Positions 42,887-51,580 of a stretch of DNA of 64,000 nt are shown here, in pieces. The position numbers and the translations under genes were made by a program. Origin of the DNA: Lotus japonicus (taxonomy: Eukaryota > Streptophyta > Magnoliopsida > Fabales > Fabaceae); contig NC_080043.1 in NCBI RefSeq assembly GCF_012489685.1, forward strand, positions 13,324,223 through 13,388,222, given 5' to 3'. The stretch's first letter is position 1. Each line of letters begins with the position of its first letter. The notes beneath the pieces were generated by a model that saw only the letters and a program-made list of their open reading frames with translations, was not told where the DNA came from and did no database searches.

Positions 42887-45196
42887 ATGGTGAGACAAAC
42901 CAGAAGATCTACTGCAGATGCACCTCAGTTCCCTCACATGGTAGTTGGTTTGGCAACGGGTCAAAGGGGCTCTGAGAACCCGGCACAAGAACAAGTTCAA
43001 GTTCAAGAGCAGATTGTTCCAATTGCAGAACGGGGCTGTGCCGTTCACTGCGTATTTGCTCCTGAGGAACTCCAAGTCCTGGCAGAATGGAGATTCGACC
43101 TCGACAACCTGGCTGCAAATGGGTTTGATCTTCGTCCTGAAGTCCAAGCTCAAGGTTGGGGAAACTACTTCAACCGACTTCGAGGACCGGTGTATGAGAA
43201 GTTGGTCAAGGAATTCTGGAAGCACGCCGACTGCGATGATACTCAAGTGGTATCTCATATTCTTGGCAGGAAGATCATCATCACGGAGAAGTCATTCGTG
43301 AATCTGCTAGGTGCAGACACTGCTTATGGGTTTCGATTCCAATTCACTGAGTCGAAGCTGAAACCCAGCACCAAAGACAAAACCAACCAGGCCCTGTACA
43401 CCACTTTCAAACCGGGCAAGACAAGTTACAAGGTGATGGACCTTCACCCCAAACTCAGGATCTGGCACAAGATCCTGCTCAACTGCATCAATCAGAGACC
43501 GAAGGGCAGTTCCCCAGATTACATCAACTTCAACCAGAAGGCGATGCTGTTTTTCATTCAAGACAAGAGGAAGATCTGCCTTCCCTACTTCCTGTTCTCC
43601 TACTTGAAGGAGTGTATCCGGAAGTCTAGGACTACTGCCTCAATCAAGTCAGCAATCAAGTATATCCCCTTTGGGAGACTGCTGTCTGATCTCTTCATTG
43701 AGAGTGGCCTCATTCAAGACCTGATCAATGCTGGTTGCACAGAGGACTTGAGCACAATTGTCAGCGATGTCTTCACTGCCAACTCTCTGAAGAAGATGGG
43801 TTTGGTCCAGAAGAAGATTGCTCCTGCTCATGAAGACACATCTTTTGAGATCAGAGGAAGAAGGATGCCTCTGAATGACTACCCACTGTGGACTCAAGCA
43901 GACAATCCTGAAGCCATCAGATGCTATGTTGAAGACCTCAGGGCTCAAGGATTCGAGATTGATCTTGATGATTTCTTCAGCAGACTGCCGCCAGCTCCAG
44001 AGTTTCCTTCTCCTCCCAAGAAGAAAGCTCAGAGGAAGATGGTTCTGGAAGAATCCTCTGAAGAATCTGATGTCCCTCTGGTCAAGAAGACAAAGAGAAA
44101 GCCTGATGATGGTGATGATAGTGATAGTGAGGATGGTCCTCCAAAGAAGAAGCAGAAGAAGGTCAGAATCGTGGTGAAGCCTACTCGGGTGGAACCAGCT
44201 GCTGCAGTGGTCAGAAGGACTGAACCTCCTGCCAGAGTGACTCGATCATCAGCACATTCAAGTAAGCCTGCACTTGCTTCTGATGATGATTTGAATTTAT
44301 TTGATGCACTTCCTATTTCTGCCTTGCTTCAACACTCCTCAAATCCCCTCACTCCTATTCCTGAATCCCAACCAGCCGCACAAACCACCTCTCCACCACA
44401 TTCCCCACGATCCTCCTTCTTTCAACCTTCTCCTACCGAAGCACCTCTCTGGAATTTGCTTCAGAACCCAACCTCTAGGTCAGAAGATCCAACCTCTCTC
44501 CTTACCATTCCGTACGACCCATTATCTTCTGAACCCATCATCCATGACCAACCAGAGCCCAACCAAACAGAACCACAACCCAGAACGTCTGATCACTCTG
44601 CTCCCAGAGCATCAGCACGTCCTGCTGCCAGAACCACGGATACAGACTCTTCAACAGCCTTTACACCTGTATCCTTCCCAATCAATGTTGTTGATTCTTC
44701 TCCCTCCAATAACTCTGAATCAATTAGAAAATTCATGGAGGTTAGAAAAGAGAAGGTGTCTGCCTTGGAAGAGTATTACCTTACCTGTCCAAGCCCTAGG
44801 AGATATCCTGGCCCTAGACCTGAACGTCTAGTTGACCCAGATGAACCTATCTTGGCCAATCCTATCCAAGAGGCAGACCCCTTAGTTCAACAAGCTCACC
44901 CTGTCCCTGACCAACAAGAGCCCATTCAACCAGACCCTGAACCCGAACAATCAGTGTCTAACCAATCCTCGGTTAGATCACCTCACCCTCTGGTTGAAAC
45001 TTCAGACCCTCACCTTGGAACCTCTGAACCCAATGCTCCCATGATTAACATTGGTTCTCCACAAGGTGCCTCTGAAGCTCATAGCAGCAATCACCCAGCC
45101 TCTCCTGCACCCAACCTCTCCATAATTCCTATACTCACCTTCAACCCACATCTCTCTCTGAGTGCATCAATATCTTCTATCATGAAGCCTCCTTGA
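42887..45196 (+). CDS. envelope-like ORF, N-terminal part
   Basis: 769 codons from the first ATG of this frame (42887). The N-terminal third contains the conserved region found after pol in SIRE-like elements and in plant proteins annotated as putative plant transposon protein (ILGRKIIITEKSFVNLL, YGFRFQFTESKLKP). The middle has basic, nuclear-signal-like stretches (PPKKKQKKVR near 44140), followed by a long Pro/Ser-rich region. I see no convincing signal peptide or transmembrane segment, so the envelope label rests only on position and family custom. It ends at a TGA created by an indel near 45190. Confidence 0.82.
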   Translation: MVRQTRRSTADAPQFPHMVVGLATGQRGSENPAQEQVQVQEQIVPIAERGCAVHCVFAPEELQVLAEWRFDLDNLAANGFDLRPEVQAQGWGNYFNRLRGPVYEKLVKEFWKHADCDDTQVVSHILGRKIIITEKSFVNLLGADTAYGFRFQFTESKLKPSTKDKTNQALYTTFKPGKTSYKVMDLHPKLRIWHKILLNCINQRPKGSSPDYINFNQKAMLFFIQDKRKICLPYFLFSYLKECIRKSRTTASIKSAIKYIPFGRLLSDLFIESGLIQDLINAGCTEDLSTIVSDVFTANSLKKMGLVQKKIAPAHEDTSFEIRGRRMPLNDYPLWTQADNPEAIRCYVEDLRAQGFEIDLDDFFSRLPPAPEFPSPPKKKAQRKMVLEESSEESDVPLVKKTKRKPDDGDDSDSEDGPPKKKQKKVRIVVKPTRVEPAAAVVRRTEPPARVTRSSAHSSKPALASDDDLNLFDALPISALLQHSSNPLTPIPESQPAAQTTSPPHSPRSSFFQPSPTEAPLWNLLQNPTSRSEDPTSLLTIPYDPLSSEPIIHDQPEPNQTEPQPRTSDHSAPRASARPAARTTDTDSSTAFTPVSFPINVVDSSPSNNSESIRKFMEVRKEKVSALEEYYLTCPSPRRYPGPRPERLVDPDEPILANPIQEADPLVQQAHPVPDQQEPIQPDPEPEQSVSNQSSVRSPHPLVETSDPHLGTSEPNAPMINIGSPQGASEAHSSNHPASPAPNLSIIPILTFNPHLSLSASISSIMKPP

Positions 45197-45744
45197 GGCT
45201 CCGCAATGTGCACGGTCAGACTGATCTCAGTGAGAATGCTGAAAATGTGGCTGATGAGTGGAACAATCTGAGCACTTGGCTAGTGGCTCAAGTTCCGATT
45301 ATGATGCAGCTCCTGCATGCAGAGGGCAGTCAGAGCATTGAGGCTGCAAAGCAAAAGTTTGCTAGAAGGGTGGCTCTTCATGAACTAGAACAGAGAAATA
45401 AGCTTCTTGAAGCTATTGAAGAAGCCAAGAGAAAGAAAGAACAAGCAGAAGAAGCTGCACGTCAAGCAGCAGCTCAAGCTGAACAAGCCAGACTTGAGGC
45501 AGAGCGACTTGAAGCTGAGGCTGAAGCTCTTAGATGCCAAGCACTTGCACCAGTTGTGTTTACTCCTGCTGCTTCTGCTTCCATTCCAGATCCTCAAGCT
45601 GCTCAGAATGTTCCTTCCAGTTCTACTCAGACAAGCTCATCCAGACTCGACATCATGGAACAACGTCTTGACACTCATGAATCCATGCTGATTGAGATGA
45701 AGCACATGATGATGGAACTTCTGCGACGCACTGACAAACCTTAG
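45193..45744 (+). CDS. envelope-like ORF, C-terminal coiled-coil part
   Basis: This frame continues the previous ORF after a one-base shift in CCTCCTTGAGG. It encodes an Ala/Glu/Lys-rich coiled coil (EEAKRKKEQAEEAARQA and following heptads, about 45405-45540), a Ser/Pro linker and a second short helix ending LLRRTDKP. Before the frameshift the two parts formed one protein of about 950 residues. The coiled coil suggests self-association. Confidence 0.8.
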   Translation: MRLRNVHGQTDLSENAENVADEWNNLSTWLVAQVPIMMQLLHAEGSQSIEAAKQKFARRVALHELEQRNKLLEAIEEAKRKKEQAEEAARQAAAQAEQARLEAERLEAEAEALRCQALAPVVFTPAASASIPDPQAAQNVPSSSTQTSSSRLDIMEQRLDTHESMLIEMKHMMMELLRRTDKP

Positions 45745-45944
45745 TTTTAGGATCTCTTCTTTTTCTTCTTTTTCGTTACCTTTGTTTTCCTTTGTTAAAC
45801 TCTGTTTCTTTTTATTTATTTATTCTCTTTTGTTCGTTTGTGATTATATATGCATAACTATATACTTATGTCACATATGTTTGCTAAACTCGTTTTATTC
45901 ATAATTGTTTTGTGTTTACATCATATTTCTTTCCATCATATAAT

Positions 45945-46337
45945 CTAGAATGGAGGATCTCTCCTCATTCTTCTGCACTCCTGGCGCTGCTCTGACCTAT
46001 CCTTCTCCAGACGCTCCAGTACATGCTGGATGTTGCTGAGCCTGATCTTTAGCTCATCCCTCTCCATAATCTCTTCTGAAGTCTTGAGCTTCTCTTCCAA
46101 ACTCTCTTTCTCTTCCAGCAGCTTGAGTTCAAGCCGGCTGAGTTCTTGCACCTCCTCCACGAAGGCAAGAAATTCCTTCAGGTCTCTCTCCAACTCTGGA
46201 CGCAGGTCCTCTTCCAGCAGTGTCTGTATCAGCTCCGCGATGGTAGTTGCACCCTCTGGATGCCTGATGTTCAGGAACAAGTCCTCTTCAAAGGCCTTCT
46301 TCCTCAGCTCTTCTAGTGCTACGTTGTATGATGCCAT
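45945..46337 (-). CDS. antisense ORF of SIRE-like element, coiled-coil protein
   Basis: 130 codons on the strand opposite to the element, between the envelope-like ORF and the 3' LTR. The product is rich in Glu, Leu, Lys and Arg, and almost wholly helical with heptad-like repeats (LEEKESLEEKLKTSEEI, RLSNIQHVLERLEKDRSEQ). A TATA box CTATAAAAAG on the minus strand sits about 55 bp before the ATG, which lies in a good context (AAAAAATGGC). No known family is recognised. Unlike the sense ORFs of this copy, it is unbroken. It could encode a regulator or accessory protein, or make an antisense transcript. Confidence 0.6.
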   Translation of the reverse strand: MASYNVALEELRKKAFEEDLFLNIRHPEGATTIAELIQTLLEEDLRPELERDLKEFLAFVEEVQELSRLELKLLEEKESLEEKLKTSEEIMERDELKIRLSNIQHVLERLEKDRSEQRQECRRMRRDPPF

Positions 46338-46389
46338 TTTTTCTTACTGAAAATTATTCGAGGTGTGAAGCTTACCTTTCTCTCCAACG

Positions 46390-46399
46390 CTTTTTATAG
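46390..46399 (-). promoter_or_regulatory. TATA box of antisense ORF
   Basis: CTATAAAAAG on the minus strand, 53-62 bp upstream of the antisense ATG. Confidence 0.6.
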
Positions 46400-46559
46400 G
46401 CTTCACTTTCTCTCTGAAAGTTAATGCTCTTACAGTTTCTCGAGGTTAAGTCCTTGGTAACTGACCCTTCTATTTACTCACTTGACCGGTGGTAAACGTT
46501 CATCCCTTGCATTAACTCTTCTATTTATTTTCGCCTAACTCTGATTCTTACATCGTTTT

Positions 46560-47141
46560 CATTTTCTTTTAAACTTAGACCTTCTCTAAGGGGGAGTACC
46601 TTGTACTTCAAGCTAAGTTTTTCACACCCCAAGCTTTTTTCTTATGACAAAAAGGGGGAGTAAACCCAGTTTTTGATTTGTAAGATGTGTTAGTGTGACT
46701 TATTTTTCTTTTGGAGATTTTAAGAGTTCCACCTTCATGACCATAGATGTGTCACTGGGCAAATACAAGGAATACATTTCACTTCTTCTGAAGTGATTCT
46801 AAGTTGACTCTGATACCCAAGACTCTGATACCTTGTCCCTGACTCTGATCACTTATGCGCTCTGATTATTCGTTTTTCATCTATGTCATAAGCTTTTCAC
46901 TCTGAACTCTTATATTTTTTAGCTCAGAATCTAGACTTTACTAACGTTTTCATCAAGTATTAGATTCAGGGGGAGCTAAGCTCAGAATCAAGCAGTGACT
47001 TGAATTCAGAATGAGCAAGATAAACTATTCACATCAGGATAAGTCTTATTCTATATCTCTAAACTCTGAGTGAATTCAGTTTAATGTTTAAGAATTGTTC
47101 ATCAAAAATCTTAGTTTTGTCATCATCAAAAAGGGGGAGAT
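46560..47141 (+). other. 3' untranslated region with repeated polypurine tracts
   Basis: The primary polypurine tract AAAAAGGGGGAGA ends one base before the 3' LTR (about 47128-47140). Three further G-rich tracts (AAGGGGGAGT near 46587, AAAAAGGGGGAGT near 46650, AGGGGGAGCT near 46967) lie upstream. Several such tracts are a known trait of SIRE-type elements. Confidence 0.8.
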
Positions 47142-48352
47142 TGTAAGATCAAGTTTTGATCTAGTAGTACAACTCTATGTTTTGATGATTACAAGTTAAC
47201 CTTTTGATATGAACAATTGTGGTACTCTAACGTGTTTTTCTGAGTGTGCTATTTACAGGCTCTGACCTCAACTCAATCTCACACAAATCAGAAGCACTGT
47301 GTATAAAGGGTAACCCAAGCAACGCTTTCGCATTCACCATGTTCAGTATGAACAGTGGAAAAGCTTCAGAAGTTCTGAAGCTATACAAACTCTGATGTGG
47401 ACTCAGTCGCTAGAAGCTCTGAAGATCCAGAAGTTCTGATAACCAAGAAACACTGAAGGTTCAGATGTTCTGATGGTGTAGAAAACTCTGAAGATCCAGA
47501 AGCTGAATAGTGGAAACTCTGAAGTCCAGAAGCAAGAAACTCTGAAGGCCATGTTCTTCCCTCTGAGTTCAGAATCAGAAGATACTATGGTCAGAGGATC
47601 TGTGCTTTCCCTCTGACTCTGATCAACCGGCTTCACAAGTTCCAATATGAAGTATTCCCCTGATCAGAAGTCTCCTAGGTTAAAAGGTCAAGTCGCTATC
47701 CAAGTACAAAAGCAAGTGTACCTTCCTGACGACCTACCTAACGTTCTCAGCCACAGCAGAAGCTGGATTTTCCAGAACTGCCCTCCAACGGTAGCATTTC
47801 CCATGCAACGCTCAACCCTAATCCTTGGAGTATATATAGAGGCTGAAGATTGAAAGAAGCGGCTAAGAAAAAGAAATACACACGCGCAAGACATATTCAA
47901 AATATTCTAAGCTTTCTTTCATCTGAAATTCATTGAGTTTACAATTAGCTTTTTAGAAGCAAATCTCTTGTAAACAATTCTTTGATAAACAGTTTGTTTA
48001 GTTCCTTTAGGAGATCACGGTTGATCGGATCCTAGAGAAGACTAAGAAAGTGAATCTTAGTGTGAGCTAAGTCAGTGTAATTGTTAGTCACTTGTAGGTT
48101 TCAAGTGCAGTTGTAACTCTTACCTGATTAGTGGATTGCCTTCATTCTAAGAAGGAAGAAATCACCTTAACGGGTGGACTGGAGTAGCTTGAGTGATTTA
48201 TCAAGTGAACCAGGATAAAATCCTTGTGTGCTTTTCTATCTCTTATCTTTAGCACTTAAGTTCTCGAAAGATTTGTCAAAATCTTTAAGGTGGAAGTTTT
48301 GTTCTGAAAACGTTATTCAAACCCCCCCTTTCTACCGTTTTTCATACCTTCA
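47142..48352 (+). repeat. 3' LTR of SIRE-like element
   Basis: 1,211 bp, differing from the 5' LTR at two positions that I can find. Followed by the ATTTA target duplication. Confidence 0.95.
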
Positions 48353-48357
48353 ATTTA

Positions 48358-49216
48358 GTATTATAGATTGTAGTGCTTTTTGTAGCTTTCTTTTATACCA
48401 TTCACTAGGTAATGGACAACATAAAGATTGAACTAGGAAATAGGGACTTCACTATATAATTATATACATCAAACTGGTATCTTGTGAAATGATATCAGAA
48501 GGGGATGTGACTTTGTGGCAAATGTTCAAGCCCAGTGTTCTATTGCTTGCTTCTAAGACTCTTTTGCTTCACTATCAGTCATAACTAGGGAGGAGTCTCA
48601 TCAGATCAAATCGACGTTTCTTAAGAAAGGAGAATGAAATGGAGGGGAAAAGGAAATTACTAAGAGGAAATATATGATATGATATGAAATTAATCCTTAG
48701 GTTGGGTGGTAGTATTGAAAGAAACTTGACTCTTCCTGATTTTCCTTGCTTACAAAATTCTCCTTCAAGTTATAGAATAATTTGTCTCGCCCCAGTTGAT
48801 ATAAACAAATTGTGACTTAGTTTGTGTTTGTCTAAATTTTAAGGTTATGGAGACAATGGGGTGTGCCTAAGCCCCCTTCAATTTGCAGTAGCATGCAACC
48901 AACATACAAGATTGTGAACCCAATCACCAAGCATATCTATGGCAAAAGACCAAAAGCTCAAGTGCCACCATCTGATTTTCTGGCTAACTTGCTCATGCCT
49001 ATTTGTCATATGATATTTTGTTGTTGTTTACTAAATCAAAATCTCCCATGTGCATATTATAGGTTTTAAGGTGAATCTTGCCAAGTCTTAAATTACATGT
49101 TGGTTGTATTCCATCAACTAAGGAGCATAAATTTACTAATATTTCATGTCTGATTATGTTTATTTATTAGATTCTCCATCCCACTCCAGTGTCATTGTCA
49201 CTCCCCTTCACGGTGT
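48358..49216. other. sequence between two retrotransposons
   Basis: No supported gene. It would have been continuous with 54610 onward before the gypsy element inserted, and with the left flank of the SIRE-like element before that insertion. An open frame of 68 codons at 48863-49069 shows no family features. Confidence 0.4.
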
Positions 49217-49221
49217 GAAGT

Positions 49222-49693
49222 TGATGTAGCGCGGCTGGCTGCGCGCTTCGACGATGATGTCGCTCGTCGAATGAGCCCGATCGGATTTTAGCCCATCTAA
49301 TCAGTCTCGGGCCCGCAAAACAAAATCTAAGTATTTTATTAGGATTTTATTTATTAGGATCTTTAATTTTCAATTAAGATCTTTTAGGATATTATTTATT
49401 TTTTGTTAGAAACTTATTTATTTCAATTAGGATCTTTTATTTTCAATTAGGATCTTTCAAGATCTTATTTCTTTTTGGTTAGGATTTTCTTTCTTTTCCT
49501 ATTTAAGCAATTGTAAGGCATAGCCTATTCAGTTTTGATTGATAATAAAATTTAAGAGTTTTCCCTTCTTCTCTGGTGGATTCCAGTGTATTTTCTAGGG
49601 TTTTAGCGCTTGCTAATTTCCTTTCTGGTGGATTCCAGAAACCTTTTCCTTAGGATTTGCGCTTGCAATCCTAGTACGACTTCCGCTGCATCA
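49222..49693 (+). repeat. 5' LTR of gypsy element
   Basis: 472 bp. A TATTTAAG TATA-like box lies at about 49500. The interior contains several AATTAGGATCTTT repeats of 15-25 bp. Confidence 0.94.
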
Positions 49694-49695
49694 AG

Positions 49696-49707
49696 TGGTA
49701 TCAGAGC
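49696..49707 (+). other. primer-binding site (initiator Met-tRNA)
   Basis: TGGTATCAGAGC two bases after the LTR end. Confidence 0.92.
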
Positions 49708-49744
49708 AGGCTTTCTCCTGTCTCCTTTCTTTGCTTGATCAACC

Positions 49745-51580
49745 ATGGAAGATCAACCATTGACCAAAGCAGACCTGAAGGATGTTACCGCGGCTCTTAC
49801 CGCGGCCCTAACTGCTATGACACAACAGATGACAGAACAGATGACACAACAGATGGCGACGTTAATGACGCCTTTAACTGACAGCATCAACAACATGAAC
49901 CAGCGAAGAGACGGGGGAAGAGTACCGCATAGGGTTCCGCACGGTGGCAACAACGGTCATGCCATTATTACGGAAAATTCAAGTTCTGAAGGAGATGAAG
50001 CTGATGAAGAAGAAATAGTTGACCAAGGGAATCAGAATCATAACCGGGACTACCGAGTGAAAGCTGATATTCCATTGTTCTACGGAACTATGGGAGTGGA
50101 GGAGTTTCTAGACTGGCAGATTGATGTTGACAGATTTTTCGACGTCATGGGCGTCCCCGAGAATAAGCAAGTCAAGATGGTGGCAATCAGGCTGAAGAGT
50201 ACTGCTGCTGTGTGGTGGGATAAGCTTGTTATCCAGAGGCAGAGACAGAGAAAAGGGCCAGTCAGAACTTGGCGAAGAATGAAACAATTGATGATGGAGC
50301 GATTTCTACCAGAAGATTACGAGCAGATTCTTTATAAGATGTATATCGATTGTGAGCAAGGAAAGAAGTCTGTGACGGAGTATACAACTGAGTTCTTACG
50401 TCTTTCTGAGCGTAACGAACTGGGAGAATCTGAAAATCAGAAGGTGGCTCGATACATCAGTGGCTTAAAGGGTTCTTTGCAGGAGAAGATGGGTTTGCAA
50501 ACTGTGTGGACTGTGGCTGAAGCATCCAGTCTAGCTTTGAAGGCTGAATTGATAGAGAAGTCCCCTCGAAATTTCCCATCTTTCCGAAGATACTCTCCCC
50601 AAAACAACATCGAGTCAGCATGCGATAAGGAAAAGAGCCCAACAACCAAGGATCCCAATTCAGGAAACAAAGGAGCCAACAGTTCTAGCGGTGTGCAACA
50701 GAGCAAGACACCCAACCAGAAACCAACTAATCCTTATGCGAGACCGGCAATTGATAAGTGTTTTCGTTGTGGTGGGCAAGGTCATCGATCCAATGTTTGT
50801 CCTTCTAGGAGAACCGCCGCCATTCTGAATGAGGAGACTGAGGAGGAAGAGGAGAACAATGACTATGAAGGGGTTGAGTTTGCTGAAGAGGAGTCTGAGG
50901 AAAGAGTAAACTTTGTGCTCTTGAGGATCCTGCTATCATCCAAAGAAGAAAGTCAAAGGAAGAATTTGTTTCGATCACACTGTTCTGTTAAGAACAAGGT
51001 GTGTAACTTGATCGTGGACAACGGCAGCACTGAGAATTTGGTTTCCCAAAAGCTGGTAGAGTACTTGAAGCTGACAACAGAGCCTCATGAGAAACCGTAC
51101 ACCTTGGGGTGGGTGAGTAAAGGGCCACATGTGAAAGTTTCACAGACTTGCAAGGTACCTATTTCCATTGGGAAGCACTACAGAGAGGAGGTATTGTGTG
51201 ACGTTTTGAGTATGGATGTTTGTCATATTTTACTTGGGCGGCCTTGGATGTATGATACTGATACTACATACAAAGGAAGGGATAATGTGATGTTGTTTAC
51301 ATGGGGAACACACAAAATTGCTATGGCTCCTGTTTTGCACTTTGACAAGGGTCCAGTAGAAAAGAAGTCCAGTTTCTTGGTGATGACACAGAATGAAAAG
51401 GAGCTTGATGAGGATGTAAAAGAAACTAAATGCTTCTGTCCAGTGGTAATTAAAGGATTGATGAGCGTTGTCAAAGAGGAACCGATAATTCCAGAAGAGG
51501 TCCTAGAGATTCTAGAGGACTTTAAAGAGCTGACTGCAGATGAGCTACCCAACGAGTTGCCTCCGATGCGAGATATTTAG
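49745..51580 (+). CDS. gypsy gag and protease
   Basis: 611 codons from ATG 49745. A Gln/Met-rich N-terminus with T-x-QQM repeats precedes the capsid region (retrotrans_gag: FYGTMGVEEFLDWQIDVDRFF, WWDKLV, MMERFLPEDY, GLKGSLQEKM). A CCHC zinc knuckle follows (CFRCGGQGHRSNVC). The aspartic protease motif is VDNGST. The frame ends at TAG 51578-51580 just after the protease-RT linker, but coding continues in the same frame, so this stop is a single nonsense change and not the natural end of gag. Confidence 0.92.
   Translation: MEDQPLTKADLKDVTAALTAALTAMTQQMTEQMTQQMATLMTPLTDSINNMNQRRDGGRVPHRVPHGGNNGHAIITENSSSEGDEADEEEIVDQGNQNHNRDYRVKADIPLFYGTMGVEEFLDWQIDVDRFFDVMGVPENKQVKMVAIRLKSTAAVWWDKLVIQRQRQRKGPVRTWRRMKQLMMERFLPEDYEQILYKMYIDCEQGKKSVTEYTTEFLRLSERNELGESENQKVARYISGLKGSLQEKMGLQTVWTVAEASSLALKAELIEKSPRNFPSFRRYSPQNNIESACDKEKSPTTKDPNSGNKGANSSSGVQQSKTPNQKPTNPYARPAIDKCFRCGGQGHRSNVCPSRRTAAILNEETEEEEENNDYEGVEFAEEESEERVNFVLLRILLSSKEESQRKNLFRSHCSVKNKVCNLIVDNGSTENLVSQKLVEYLKLTTEPHEKPYTLGWVSKGPHVKVSQTCKVPISIGKHYREEVLCDVLSMDVCHILLGRPWMYDTDTTYKGRDNVMLFTWGTHKIAMAPVLHFDKGPVEKKSSFLVMTQNEKELDEDVKETKCFCPVVIKGLMSVVKEEPIIPEEVLEILEDFKELTADELPNELPPMRDI

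Larger units (their letters stand above)
36261..48352 (+). mobile_element. complete Ty1/copia SIRE/Maximus-like retrotransposon
   Basis: Two 1,211-bp LTRs (36261-37471 and 47142-48352), each starting TGTAAGATC and ending CCTTCA, are flanked by a perfect 5-bp duplication ATTTA (36256-36260 and 48353-48357). Comparing the LTRs by eye I find only two substitutions (near 37137/48018 and 37167/48048), so insertion was very recent. The internal order is primer-binding site, gag, protease, integrase, reverse transcriptase, RNase H, envelope-like ORF, antisense ORF, G-rich tract. Integrase before reverse transcriptase defines copia. The length and extra ORF after pol are those of the SIRE/Maximus lineage first known from soybean. 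Sense ORFs carry several frameshifts, so this copy is probably not autonomous. Confidence 0.95.

Noticed and set aside
45945..46337. Host coiled-coil gene captured by the element
   Set aside because: I could not tie the sequence to any host family, so capture is not claimed. It is listed as an antisense ORF of the element instead.
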